Positions 1-6,778 are shown, numbered from the stretch's first letter. The stretch: DNA of 6,778 bases from a bacterium ADurb.Bin374 (GCA_002068715.1 MWAR01000544.1:1-6778), one strand, 5' to 3'. Numbers and translations: made by a program. Notes: generated from the letters alone by a model not told the origin.

Positions 1-374
1 GGCGCGCCTACGACGCGGTGCTCGCCGCGCGTGAACTCGGCAAGTCGCTGGTCGCGATCGGGGCGGCCCCGTCGGAGATCCACCGCGCCGCCGCCGAGTT
101 GATGGAGAAGGCGGGGTTCCACACCGGCGACGGCGACCGCGGATCGTTCGGCTTCTTCCACGGGCTCGGCCACGGCGTCGGGCTGGACATCCACGAAGCG
201 CCGCGCCTTTCGCCGCGCAACCCGGTTCCGCTCCGCGGCGGCGAGGTGGTGACCGTCGAACCCGGCCTCTATTACCCGGAATGGGGCGGAATCCGGCTTG
301 AAGACCTGGTCTGGCTCTCCCCGGAAGGCGGCGCATACTGCCTCACCGAACTGGAGGATTTCCTCGAACTGTGA
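1..374 (+). CDS. M24-family metallopeptidase (Xaa-Pro aminopeptidase/dipeptidase type), C-terminal fragment
   Basis: This is the 3' end of a gene that begins left of the window; the reading frame is open from base 3 and 123 residues are visible before the TGA at 372-374. The fragment holds the second half of a pita-bread (M24) catalytic domain. It shows the HGLGHGVGLDIHE block (metal-ligand and substrate-binding His), then VEPGLY and GIRLED, whose Glu residues are the two carboxylate metal ligands of the family. The two Asp ligands should lie upstream, outside the window. Family knowledge says such enzymes are cytosolic, dinuclear-metal peptidases that cleave an Xaa-Pro bond in peptides or dipeptides. 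Methionine aminopeptidases share the fold, but the GLGHGVGLDIHE and GIRLED forms fit the PepP/PepQ branch better. Aminopeptidase and dipeptidase cannot be told apart without the N-terminal domain. It converges with the - strand run and is unlikely to share its regulation. Confidence 0.9.
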   Translation, partial: RAYDAVLAARELGKSLVAIGAAPSEIHRAAAELMEKAGFHTGDGDRGSFGFFHGLGHGVGLDIHEAPRLSPRNPVPLRGGEVVTVEPGLYYPEWGGIRLEDLVWLSPEGGAYCLTELEDFLEL

Positions 375-458
375 CTTTACTTTCCCCGCAAGCGGCAGTA
401 TAGTATCCAATTGAATTGACAACAGGAAAGCGAGCGGGTGGTTTTCGTTCTCCGGGAT

Positions 459-1094
459 TCAATTCTCAGTGGCGGATTCCGATGCGATGGGCGATCGTTC
501 CGCGATGAACACGGGACCGGATGCGCCCCAGGTGTGGAGCGGGGTCATGCGGCCGCCTTGCGGCCCCTCGAGCATCACGGTGTCCGTTCCATACCCGAAC
601 TTCGTGAAAAAATCAGGTTCTCCGTCCGGCTGTTCATCGCATGTCGCACGGATGGCGGCATCGGGGCGGCCGGGAACCAGGATCCGAAGATCGCCGGTAT
701 AGTAATAGTCCTTTCCGGAATCCTCGTAGAATTCGCGATGGAAACAGGTTTCAAGCTGTCGAGGCTGGGTTGGCGGGATTCGCAGGAGCGCGACATAGAA
801 GGAGTTCCGGGCGACCCATTCCCCGTCGCTCTCGATCATGAGCAGGGCCAGCTTGTTCCATGACCACCACAATCCGGCCAGGAAGGGGCCGTAGATGATC
901 GCCAGGCAGACGATGGTGGGCACGAGGCGATATGTGGATGCATACGTCGGTTCCAGAGACTCTTTGACCGTCGGAAACAGCATTGGTCGCAGGATCTGGC
1001 CCGCGATGATCCAGCCGAGAAACACGAGGAAAAACACGATGATTCCAGTGATGGCCACGGTTCCGAAATCGAACACCCTGATCCTATCGAACAT
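459..1094 (-). CDS. Hypothetical protein with two predicted transmembrane helices
   Basis: I do not recognise a family for this 211-residue protein. Two hydrophobic stretches are clear, at about residues 11-31 and 57-77, separated by a short loop that contains Pro and charged residues. A soluble C-terminal part of about 130 residues follows, with an aromatic patch (DYYYTGDLR near 129-137) and a Gly/Pro-rich tail. Basic residues at the N-terminus (R4, R6) suggest an N-in, C-in hairpin, which would put the soluble part in the cytoplasm; this is inference. No signal-peptidase site, STAS, kinase or response-regulator motif is visible. The ATG at 1092-1094 is supported by AAGGA at 1103-1107, 8 nt upstream. 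The gene starts 18 nt after the stop of the CHASE2-SpoIIE phosphatase gene and so probably shares its transcript. A role with that receptor is a guess from position alone. It is the last gene of the run, and the stop is the TGA at 459-461. Confidence 0.8.
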   Translation of the reverse strand: MFDRIRVFDFGTVAITGIIVFFLVFLGWIIAGQILRPMLFPTVKESLEPTYASTYRLVPTIVCLAIIYGPFLAGLWWSWNKLALLMIESDGEWVARNSFYVALLRIPPTQPRQLETCFHREFYEDSGKDYYYTGDLRILVPGRPDAAIRATCDEQPDGEPDFFTKFGYGTDTVMLEGPQGGRMTPLHTWGASGPVFIAERSPIASESATEN

Positions 1095-1102
1095 CGTCCT
1101 GG

Positions 1103-1107
1103 TCCTT
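1103..1107 (-). promoter_or_regulatory. Ribosome binding site of the 211-residue membrane protein gene
   Basis: The - strand reads AAGGA here, 8 nt before the ATG at 1092-1094. It lies inside the 18 nt spacer after the TAA (1113-1115) of the upstream phosphatase gene. A second AGGA sits only 2 nt from the ATG and is too close to be the main site. Confidence 0.5.
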
Positions 1108-1112
1108 TTCGT

Positions 1113-3623
1113 TTACCCGTCTGCCTGTTCCCGTTCGAGGAGCAGGACAGTGTAATCATCCGGCTGGGGCTGGCCCGTCAGGAACGACGGGTGATGATCG
1201 AGAATGTCGCTGCAGGCATCGATCAGTGGGATGAGAGGCCGCGTTCCGAGATACGTCTGAAGGGCGGCAATCTTCATCTCGTCTTCTTTGCCTTCGCCGA
1301 GCGATTCGTACAAGCCATCCGTATAGAACATCCATCGCTCTCCGGGAAGGATCTCGACGGGCGTGCCAGGCGTCGGGGCCTGCTTCATGACGCCCAGCGG
1401 CGGTGCGATTGTGCATCGCTGCTGCCCCCATGTTCCGTTCGCCGATCTCCGGAATGGAAACACGTGGCCGCGGTGGTAAATCGTCGCCCGATGCTCGTGC
1501 GTATCGATCACGGTGAACTGCGCCGTCACCATGAGACGCCGCTCCTGGCTGTTCAACAGGGTATAGTTGATCGTATTCACGAGATTTTCGACGGAGAATC
1601 CTTCTTTCGCCCGCTGAAGAACGGATGTTTTCACGATCGCCATCCCGAGCGCCGCCGGAACGCCGTGTCCCATGACGTCCGCGATCATGACGACCAGATG
1701 CCGGTCATCGACGACGAAGTAATCGAAATAATCGCCTCCAAGCTGGGTAGCCGGACGAGAGTGGCCGAAAACCCTGTAGCCGTTCAGCTCGAGCGGTTTT
1801 TTCGGAAGGAAGTTCGCCTGAACCTGTCGCGCCAGGGATACTTCGCGCGCCATTTCGTACAACCGCGCATTTTGCAGAGCCGTGCCGGATATGCCGAGCA
1901 GGGTCGTCCAGAAATTCTCACTCTGCCAGGGAAGTCGATCCGCATCGGTATCGTGGAGACATACCGCGCCCCAGCAGGCCTCGCCGACGAGCAGCGGCAT
2001 ATAGGACGAGTACAGATGCGATCCCGAAACCGTGAGCGGCCGTTTGGTCTCGAAGACGGTCCTGAGGCGCTCCGCAAGTTCGGTTCTATATTCTTGAATA
2101 TATGTTTCGCCGCGCGCGCCGGCAACCTGCCCCAGCGGCTGGGCCTGACCCGTCTGAGGTTCGAAGAAGACGAGGAGACCGGCGTCGGCCCCGCGAAGCT
2201 CGCAAAACTTCGAGATGACCTCCTGCGACAGGATGCTCATCTCAAGAATCGCCGGGAATCGGCTTCCGGCGCTGTGCAATGCCATGAGTTCCTGTACCTT
2301 CTGGTCAAGCTTGATATTCTGCTCGCTGAGAATGGCGTTTGCCCGTTTGAGGTTGGCGATCAGCTGCACAAATCGCACGACGACATACTGTCCGATCGCC
2401 ATCAGGAGGGGAATCGTCATCGGAAACACCAGCCGCCTGCCTGAAAACACATGGAAACAGAAACCTGCATAGAGCGCCAAGATGCCGCCGAACGCGGCCG
2501 TCGAAGCAACGAACGCGCCTTCCCAGCAGAGAATGCCGAAGGTGAACAGTGCAAAAATGGCGAGAAGACCAACCTGCGTTTTTATCGACGGGGCTTCGAG
2601 AAAATTCGACGCAAGGATGTTCTCGAGAAGGTTCGCATGGACAATGACTCCGGGCTTCAGCCCGTGCGGGGTGATCCGGAGGTCGCCAAGCCCCTTTGCC
2701 GAGGGGCCGACGAAGACGATGGCGTCGCGGAATACCGACGCATCATGCCTGATCGATGGGGCAAACACATCCCGGAAGGTCGCGGACATCGAAGCTCCCT
2801 GGACAAGATCCGAAAACAAGCAGCTCGGAAACGGCTCTCGCTTCTTGTCGCCAAGGAAATTGATATAGACGGCTTTTCCCGTTCCACCGTGCCACAGGCT
2901 CTTTATCGGTTTCCAGGGCGGCAGGTCTATCAGAGGAATCGTCGTATTCCCGAGCGTCACGCCTCCGTCGGTGATGACGGCGCGCTGCCCCGTGAACTGT
3001 TCGGCGATCGCAAGGGAATAGCACCGATACCATTCCTCTTCGAATTTATGTGTCAGAAACATCTTCTGCAGGATTCCATCGGGATTCAGATAATCGAAAT
3101 CGGCGTTGATATACCCGAAGCCCGCCGCGGAATCAGCCAGCTTGTCGAATGGAATGGAAAAATTCTCGTTCCGCTTCGTTAACGAGGAGTCTTCATATCC
3201 CTCGTAAAACACCTGGGGAAACAGCACGCGGCCGAACCTGCGACAACTCTCGACGAATGCGTCATCACCCTGGAGATCGGCGGAAGACGCCTCTTCAAAC
3301 ATTATATCAAAAGCTATTATTTTCGCTCCGGCGGAAGCGAGGCGGTCGATGGCCGTCGCATAGAACGATCTCGACAGCGGCCAGCTTCCCAGCCGTGGCA
3401 GGCAGTCTTCCGTGATGAGAACCAGGGCGATCTTTGCCTTCGGTTCCTGCAACGGCCGAGTGCGGTATCTCCAGTCGAGGGTGCGGTTTTCGAGACCGTC
3501 AAGCGAGCCGGACAGGAGAAGGACCGTGAAGACTCCGAAAAACAAGGCCGCGATTCCGGCTTCCAGAAAGCGGAATCTTCTGCTCCCCGCCTCCGTGGTG
3601 TCGTCCGGCCGCAACATGGCCAC
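1113..3623 (-). CDS. CHASE2-GAF-SpoIIE sensor Ser/Thr phosphatase (PP2C/PPM-type)
   Basis: This is a membrane receptor phosphatase of up to 836 residues. A first membrane helix lies at about 20-40. An extracytoplasmic CHASE2 domain follows at about 42-340, with the typical WPLSR, AKIIAFDIMFE and AIVFVGPSAKGLGD blocks. Three helices come next at about 349-368, 371-393 and 397-420, then a linker with coiled-coil character (424-450) and a GAF-like domain (about 455-588). A SpoIIE-type phosphatase domain (about 592-832) ends the protein. Metal-binding acidic residues are visible in GGDYFD (D631), IADVMGHG (D649), FYTDGLYE (D769) and PDDYTVLLLE (D822/D823), so the domain looks active. In family terms, such enzymes dephosphorylate Ser/Thr phosphoproteins, often STAS anti-sigma antagonists, in partner-switching systems; no such partner is in the window. 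The usual NAGH motif reads HRGH near 717-720. The start is GTG at 3623, with GGGAGG 8 nt upstream; an ATG at 3617 with a weaker GAGG is the alternative. The gene lies 15 nt after the DAHP synthase stop. Confidence 0.93.
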   Translation of the reverse strand: MAMLRPDDTTEAGSRRFRFLEAGIAALFFGVFTVLLLSGSLDGLENRTLDWRYRTRPLQEPKAKIALVLITEDCLPRLGSWPLSRSFYATAIDRLASAGAKIIAFDIMFEEASSADLQGDDAFVESCRRFGRVLFPQVFYEGYEDSSLTKRNENFSIPFDKLADSAAGFGYINADFDYLNPDGILQKMFLTHKFEEEWYRCYSLAIAEQFTGQRAVITDGGVTLGNTTIPLIDLPPWKPIKSLWHGGTGKAVYINFLGDKKREPFPSCLFSDLVQGASMSATFRDVFAPSIRHDASVFRDAIVFVGPSAKGLGDLRITPHGLKPGVIVHANLLENILASNFLEAPSIKTQVGLLAIFALFTFGILCWEGAFVASTAAFGGILALYAGFCFHVFSGRRLVFPMTIPLLMAIGQYVVVRFVQLIANLKRANAILSEQNIKLDQKVQELMALHSAGSRFPAILEMSILSQEVISKFCELRGADAGLLVFFEPQTGQAQPLGQVAGARGETYIQEYRTELAERLRTVFETKRPLTVSGSHLYSSYMPLLVGEACWGAVCLHDTDADRLPWQSENFWTTLLGISGTALQNARLYEMAREVSLARQVQANFLPKKPLELNGYRVFGHSRPATQLGGDYFDYFVVDDRHLVVMIADVMGHGVPAALGMAIVKTSVLQRAKEGFSVENLVNTINYTLLNSQERRLMVTAQFTVIDTHEHRATIYHRGHVFPFRRSANGTWGQQRCTIAPPLGVMKQAPTPGTPVEILPGERWMFYTDGLYESLGEGKEDEMKIAALQTYLGTRPLIPLIDACSDILDHHPSFLTGQPQPDDYTVLLLEREQADG

Positions 3624-3631
3624 CTCGTTCG

Positions 3632-3637
3632 CCTCCC
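3632..3637 (-). promoter_or_regulatory. Ribosome binding site of the sensor phosphatase gene
   Basis: GGGAGG on the - strand lies 8 nt before the GTG at 3621-3623, almost directly after the TGA of the DAHP synthase gene. The nearby GAGG overlaps the GTG and sits 5 nt from the in-frame ATG at 3615-3617. The site therefore favours GTG but does not exclude ATG; the products differ by two residues. Confidence 0.5.
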
Positions 3638-3638
3638 G

Positions 3639-4664
3639 TCAGCCGAAGGAGGCGCGCCGGCCGAGAACACCGCTGATGCCGCAAAGTTTCTCGATCAGCC
3701 CCGGGAGGCGTTCCGGCTTGAGCGCCTGGCTTCCGTCGCTCAGGGCATGCTGGGGATCGGTATGCACTTCGATCATCACACCGTCGGCACCGGCCGCGAT
3801 TCCCGCGAGGGCCACGGGCTCGACGAGGCGCCACTGGCCCGTAGCGTGGCTCGGATCGATGATGATCGGCAGATGCGAAAGCCGCTTGATTGCAGGCACG
3901 GCACTGATGTCGAGATTGAACCGGGTGTAGTTTTCGAACGTCCTGATTCCTCGTTCGCACAGCACGACGTTCGGGTTCCCATTCGCCAGAATATATTCAG
4001 CGGCCATCAGGAATTCCTTGATCGTCGCGCTCATGCCGCGTTTGAGCAGAACGGGTTTGCGAATCGCACCCAGAGTTTTCAGCAGGCTGAAATTCGCCAT
4101 GTTCCGGGTTCCCACCTGCAGCATGTCCGCATGCTCCGCGATGAGTTCGGCATCATGAGGATCAAGGATTTCCGTGACGATCTTGAGGCCCGTTTGTTCA
4201 CGAACACGGCTCAGGATGCGCAGTCCTTCTTCACCAAGCCCCTGAAACGCATATGGCGAGGTGCGAGGCTTGAAAGCCCCACCCCGGAACAGCTTGCAGC
4301 CATGGGCTTTGACGGTCTCGGCGATCGCAAAAGCGGTCTTTTCATCCTCGATCGCACAGGGCCCGGCGATGATGTGCACCTCGTCGCCGCCGAACACGAC
4401 ATCGCCGCCGACACGGACGAACGAGTTTTCCGGCTTGAACTCGCGGGAGGCGAGTTGGAACGGCTGTCTGACGGGCATGACCCGCTCGACCCCGGCCCAG
4501 GTCTCGAACGCCGCATCGATCGCGGGCTGTTCGTCACCCATGACGGCGATGATCGTGCGGTATTCGTCCTGGAGCTGATGAGCGTCGAGACCGAGCGTTT
4601 TTACATGGTCGAGTATTTTATGGGCGTGATCGGATGTAGCCCAGGGGGCCATCACGATGATCAT
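3639..4664 (-). CDS. aroF: 3-deoxy-7-phosphoheptulonate (DAHP) synthase, type I-beta
   Basis: The enzyme condenses phosphoenolpyruvate with erythrose 4-phosphate to give DAHP, the committed first step of the shikimate pathway in the cytosol. Counting from the upstream ATG at 4670 (343 residues), residues about 1-68 form a ferredoxin/ACT-like N-terminal domain, as in the Thermotoga maritima enzyme where it mediates feedback control. The TIM barrel follows, with AGPCAIED, FRGGAFKPRTSPY, LLKRGM, DPSHATG, MIEVHTDP and ALSDG. The metal ligands are Cys105, His275, Glu301 and Asp312. They are spaced exactly as I recall for the Thermotoga enzyme (Cys102, His272, Glu298, Asp309), so nothing essential is missing. 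I prefer the ATG at 4662-4664 (341 residues) because GAGGT lies 6 nt before it, whereas it abuts the ATG at 4668-4670. The gene begins about 30 nt after hutI. The symbol aroF is the one commonly used for this class; aroG or aroA are used in some genomes. The allosteric ligand cannot be read from sequence. Confidence 0.96.
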   Translation of the reverse strand: MIIVMAPWATSDHAHKILDHVKTLGLDAHQLQDEYRTIIAVMGDEQPAIDAAFETWAGVERVMPVRQPFQLASREFKPENSFVRVGGDVVFGGDEVHIIAGPCAIEDEKTAFAIAETVKAHGCKLFRGGAFKPRTSPYAFQGLGEEGLRILSRVREQTGLKIVTEILDPHDAELIAEHADMLQVGTRNMANFSLLKTLGAIRKPVLLKRGMSATIKEFLMAAEYILANGNPNVVLCERGIRTFENYTRFNLDISAVPAIKRLSHLPIIIDPSHATGQWRLVEPVALAGIAAGADGVMIEVHTDPQHALSDGSQALKPERLPGLIEKLCGISGVLGRRASFG

Positions 4665-4670
4665 GGACAT

Positions 4671-4675
4671 ACCTC
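4671..4675 (-). promoter_or_regulatory. Ribosome binding site that decides the DAHP synthase start
   Basis: The - strand reads GAGGT, directly followed by ATG (4668-4670) and, after 6 nt, by a second in-frame ATG (4662-4664). Only the second has workable spacing. A start there also gives the MIIVMAP N-terminus, similar to the MIVVL start of related enzymes. Confidence 0.55.
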
Positions 4676-4694
4676 GCAGATCAGCATGATGCCA

Positions 4695-6017
4695 TCACTC
4701 CAGCTCAAAGCCATCGGGCGTCATGACGACGATACCGTTAGCTATAACTGTATGAATCTGGTTCTGACCAGCCCTGTAGCCTATCGATTTCCAGGAATCG
4801 GCGACGATCAGCGCGAGGTCCATGCGGCGTCCGATCTCGATCGCCCCCGTATCGTCCCCGAGATCGAGCGCATGCGCCGCATGCAGCGTTCCGGCGATGA
4901 GGGCTTCCCCCGCCGTCATGCGCAACTGAAGCATTGCAAGCGTCTGGATCAACCCGGCGCCGAGGAACTGACAACTGCCGGGGTTGTGATCGGAGGCGAT
5001 CGCGACGGGAAGACCGGCCTCTATCATCGCGCGGGCATTCGCATGATGCGGTTCCATGAGATAGGTGGAGGTGCCCGGCAGGAGGGTCGGAATGACGCCC
5101 GATCCGGCGAGTTTATTGATTCCCTTCCGTTCGGTGCAGATCAGATGGTCGGCGCTGACCGCCCCGACTTCGACGGCGAGATCGACGCCACCCATGACGG
5201 TGATCTCATCGGCATGGATCTTGGGTTTGAGCCCGTATTCGAGGCCTGTCATGAGAATGCGCCTGGTCTGCTCGACGTCGAACGCCTTTTTCTCGCAGAA
5301 CACGTCGTTGAACTCGGCCAACTGATATTTGGCCACCTGCGGAATCCACTCGCGGCAGATCAGGTCGACGAACTTGTCCGGGTTCTTCTTGAACTCCGGC
5401 GGAATGGCGTGAGCCCCCATGAATGTCGGAACGATGCGAATCGGGAACTCGGCCTGGAGCATCTTCACGACGTTGAGCATCTTGATCTCGGTTTCGAGAT
5501 CGAGACCATACCCGCTCTTGATCTCGACCGTCGTGGCGCCCCACTCGATCGCCTCCATGAGACGTTCGGAGGCCTCCTCGAACAGCTCCTCCTCGTCGAT
5601 CCGGCGGACGGTCTCGACGGTGTTCATGATGCCGCCGCCCGCCGCCATGATCTCGAGGTAGCTCTTCCCGGCGATGCGCATCTCGAACTCGCCGCTGCGG
5701 TCGCCCGCATACACCAGGTGCGTGTGCGCGTCGACGAAACCCGGAATCGCCGTCAGCCCCGCGCCTTCGACGAACCGGCACTCGGGCAGGATCTGAACTT
5801 CCTCGGAAAGCCTGTCCGACGGCCCGATCCAGACGATGACACCGTCGAAACCGGCGATCGAGACACGGTGGTCTTCGCGAATATCCCAGCCGACCGGCGT
5901 CCCTTTGCCACAGTAGGGTTTCGGGAACCGGACGGCGCAGTCGAGATCGTGAACGACGAGATTGGCGGCCGGTTTGCCGGCTTTCGGGGCGGCGACGCGA
6001 CGATTCATTGCCTTCAC
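4695..6017 (-). CDS. hutI: Imidazolonepropionase
   Basis: The enzyme hydrolyses 4-imidazolone-5-propionate to N-formimino-L-glutamate, the third step of histidine degradation, in the cytosol. The 440-residue product is an amidohydrolase-superfamily protein. A small beta-sandwich part at about 18-90 precedes the barrel, which carries PGFVDAHTHLVYAGDR (His98, His100), MAAGGGIMNTV, IKSGYGLDLETE, KIHADEI (His268), SADHL (His291) and AIASDHNPGS (Asp343). These include the expected mononuclear metal ligands (two His of the HTH motif, a later His and an Asp). The GTG at 6015-6017 overlaps the upstream stop as GTGA, while an ATG at 6006-6008 is only three codons further in. Neither has ideal Shine-Dalgarno spacing, so the exact start is open. 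At 440 residues it is somewhat longer than the usual 400-420, mostly because of a longer N-terminal part (about 30-60). It pairs functionally with ftcD, which uses its product. Confidence 0.97.
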   Translation of the reverse strand: MKAMNRRVAAPKAGKPAANLVVHDLDCAVRFPKPYCGKGTPVGWDIREDHRVSIAGFDGVIVWIGPSDRLSEEVQILPECRFVEGAGLTAIPGFVDAHTHLVYAGDRSGEFEMRIAGKSYLEIMAAGGGIMNTVETVRRIDEEELFEEASERLMEAIEWGATTVEIKSGYGLDLETEIKMLNVVKMLQAEFPIRIVPTFMGAHAIPPEFKKNPDKFVDLICREWIPQVAKYQLAEFNDVFCEKKAFDVEQTRRILMTGLEYGLKPKIHADEITVMGGVDLAVEVGAVSADHLICTERKGINKLAGSGVIPTLLPGTSTYLMEPHHANARAMIEAGLPVAIASDHNPGSCQFLGAGLIQTLAMLQLRMTAGEALIAGTLHAAHALDLGDDTGAIEIGRRMDLALIVADSWKSIGYRAGQNQIHTVIANGIVVMTPDGFELE

Positions 6018-6778
6018 GCCTTCGGCAGCATGCTGTGCAGCACGCCGTTGATCTTGTTCTCGAGCACGCAGGTCGGCGCGTAGTTCTCGCAGCGCAGGTA
6101 GTATTCGGCCGTCTCGAACAGCGCGTCCTGCGGCACCAGGCCGATGATCTCGGAGCCGACGATCGGCACGCCGTAGCGCTCGGCTTCGGCCTTGATCATC
6201 TCGAATACCCGGAACAGCGGCGACTTTTTATAGTTTACCATATTCATGGAAACCTGGACGATGTTGCGTTCTTTCAGTTCGACGCCCATGCCCTTGACCG
6301 ACGAGAGGCCGCCGGAGATGCCGCGCACGGCTTTCGCGATCTTGTCGGCGATCTTGATGTCGCTGGTGCCGAGGTTCACGTTGAATGCGATCAGCGGCAT
6401 GCGGGCCCCGACGACGGAGGCGCCGGCGCTCACGTGAGGGGCGCACTCGCCGAAATCGGGCTTCCATTCCGGCTTCTTCATTTTCTCGGGCAGGCCCTCG
6501 AACTCGCCTTTCCGGATGGCCGCAAGGTTCTTGCGGTCGGCCTGTTTCTGGCTTTCCTCGTAGAGGTAGACCGGAACCTTATAGGTTTCGTTGATCATCT
6601 TCGCCACTTCGACGCTGAAGGCGATCGTCTCTTCCATCGTGACGTCCTGGATCGGCACGAACGGGACGACGTCGACGGCGCCCATGCGGGGGTGTTCCCC
6701 CTTGTGGCTGCGCAGGTCGATCTTTTCGAGGGCGCGCCTGTACAGTTCCTTCACGGCGGGCATCAGGCTCTGCCGGTT
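6014..6778 (-). CDS. ftcD: Glutamate formimidoyltransferase (monofunctional), 5' end outside the window
   Basis: The enzyme moves the formimino group from N-formimino-L-glutamate to tetrahydrofolate, giving 5-formimino-tetrahydrofolate and glutamate, the last step of this histidine-degradation route. The frame stays open to the right edge, giving 254 visible residues; the Met at 6761-6763 is internal, not the start. The diagnostic block RSHKGEHPRMGAVDVVPFVPI is near the visible N-terminus. The His of GEHPRMG matches the catalytic His82 of porcine FTCD, so roughly 50 residues are missing upstream. ARMPLIAFNVNLGT, VSMNMVNY and VGSEIIGLVP, from the second half of the transferase, follow. The protein ends at LPKA with the TGA at 6014-6016, so it lacks the C-terminal cyclodeaminase domain of the bifunctional animal enzyme. 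A separate cyclodeaminase (FchA) would be expected elsewhere. The stop overlaps the possible GTG start of hutI. Confidence 0.96.
   Translation of the reverse strand, partial: NRQSLMPAVKELYRRALEKIDLRSHKGEHPRMGAVDVVPFVPIQDVTMEETIAFSVEVAKMINETYKVPVYLYEESQKQADRKNLAAIRKGEFEGLPEKMKKPEWKPDFGECAPHVSAGASVVGARMPLIAFNVNLGTSDIKIADKIAKAVRGISGGLSSVKGMGVELKERNIVQVSMNMVNYKKSPLFRVFEMIKAEAERYGVPIVGSEIIGLVPQDALFETAEYYLRCENYAPTCVLENKINGVLHSMLPKA

Noticed and set aside
408..418. An 11 nt palindrome, CAATT-G-AATTG, in the convergent spacer, with a related ATTCAATT at 457-464.
   Set aside because: It is short and AT-rich, lies between two gene ends where an operator is not expected, and could arise by chance.
384..453. 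Possible intrinsic terminators in the convergent spacer: CCGC-AA-GCGG at 386-395 and an imperfect hairpin at 425-453.
   Set aside because: The first has a two-base loop. The second has a mismatch and two G-U pairs, and neither is followed by a T-run in either direction.
1191..2444. A 417-codon open frame on the + strand opposite the sensor phosphatase gene.
   Set aside because: It has the same in-register antisense cause. The phosphatase reading has clear domains, while this product has none.
3747..6083. A 778-codon open frame on the + strand, opposite most of the DAHP synthase gene and all of hutI.
   Set aside because: Its codons are exactly in register with the antisense of both genes, so a stop would need TTA, CTA or TCA codons in them, which GC-rich genes rarely use. 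The product is rich in Arg, Asp and His, shows no known motif, and the opposite strand encodes two certain enzymes.
6761..6763. An ATG near the right edge as the start of ftcD.
   Set aside because: The frame continues upstream to the window edge, and a start here would remove about 60 residues of the conserved formiminotransferase N-terminal domain.

Overview
The window is a compact, GC-rich bacterial segment with almost no non-coding DNA. It carries one gene fragment on the + strand (a metallopeptidase 3' end, 1-374). Facing it is a tight run of five genes on the - strand that enters from the right edge (6778) and ends at 459. Shine-Dalgarno sites, short or overlapping gene junctions and possible GTG starts all fit a bacterium. 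The genus cannot be named from the sequence. A monofunctional formiminotransferase, a Thermotoga/Bacillus-type DAHP synthase and a CHASE2-SpoIIE sensor phosphatase suggest a free-living organism outside the classical enterobacterial model, but this is only inference.

In transcription order, the - strand run starts with two histidine-degradation genes. These are glutamate formiminotransferase (ftcD, 5' end outside the window) and imidazolonepropionase (hutI), which overlap by 4 nt or nearly so. HutI produces N-formimino-L-glutamate, and FtcD transfers its formimino group to tetrahydrofolate and releases glutamate. After about 30 nt comes a type I-beta DAHP synthase with an N-terminal regulatory-type domain, the first enzyme of the shikimate pathway. 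Fifteen nt later comes an 836-residue membrane signalling protein with a CHASE2 sensor, three transmembrane helices, a GAF domain and a SpoIIE/PP2C-type Ser/Thr phosphatase domain. Eighteen nt after its stop is a 211-residue protein with two predicted transmembrane helices and no recognisable family.

The spacing suggests that all five genes can be co-transcribed. Histidine catabolism, aromatic biosynthesis and a sensor phosphatase have no obvious shared pathway, so this is either a housekeeping read-through cluster or a sign of common regulation. No RNA genes, mobile elements, CRISPR arrays, large repeats or convincing intrinsic terminators were seen. There is no gene-free stretch above 300 bases; the largest gap is the 84 nt convergent spacer at 375-458. 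The least explained part is the phosphatase plus small membrane protein pair. Nothing in the window amounts to a clearly new system.
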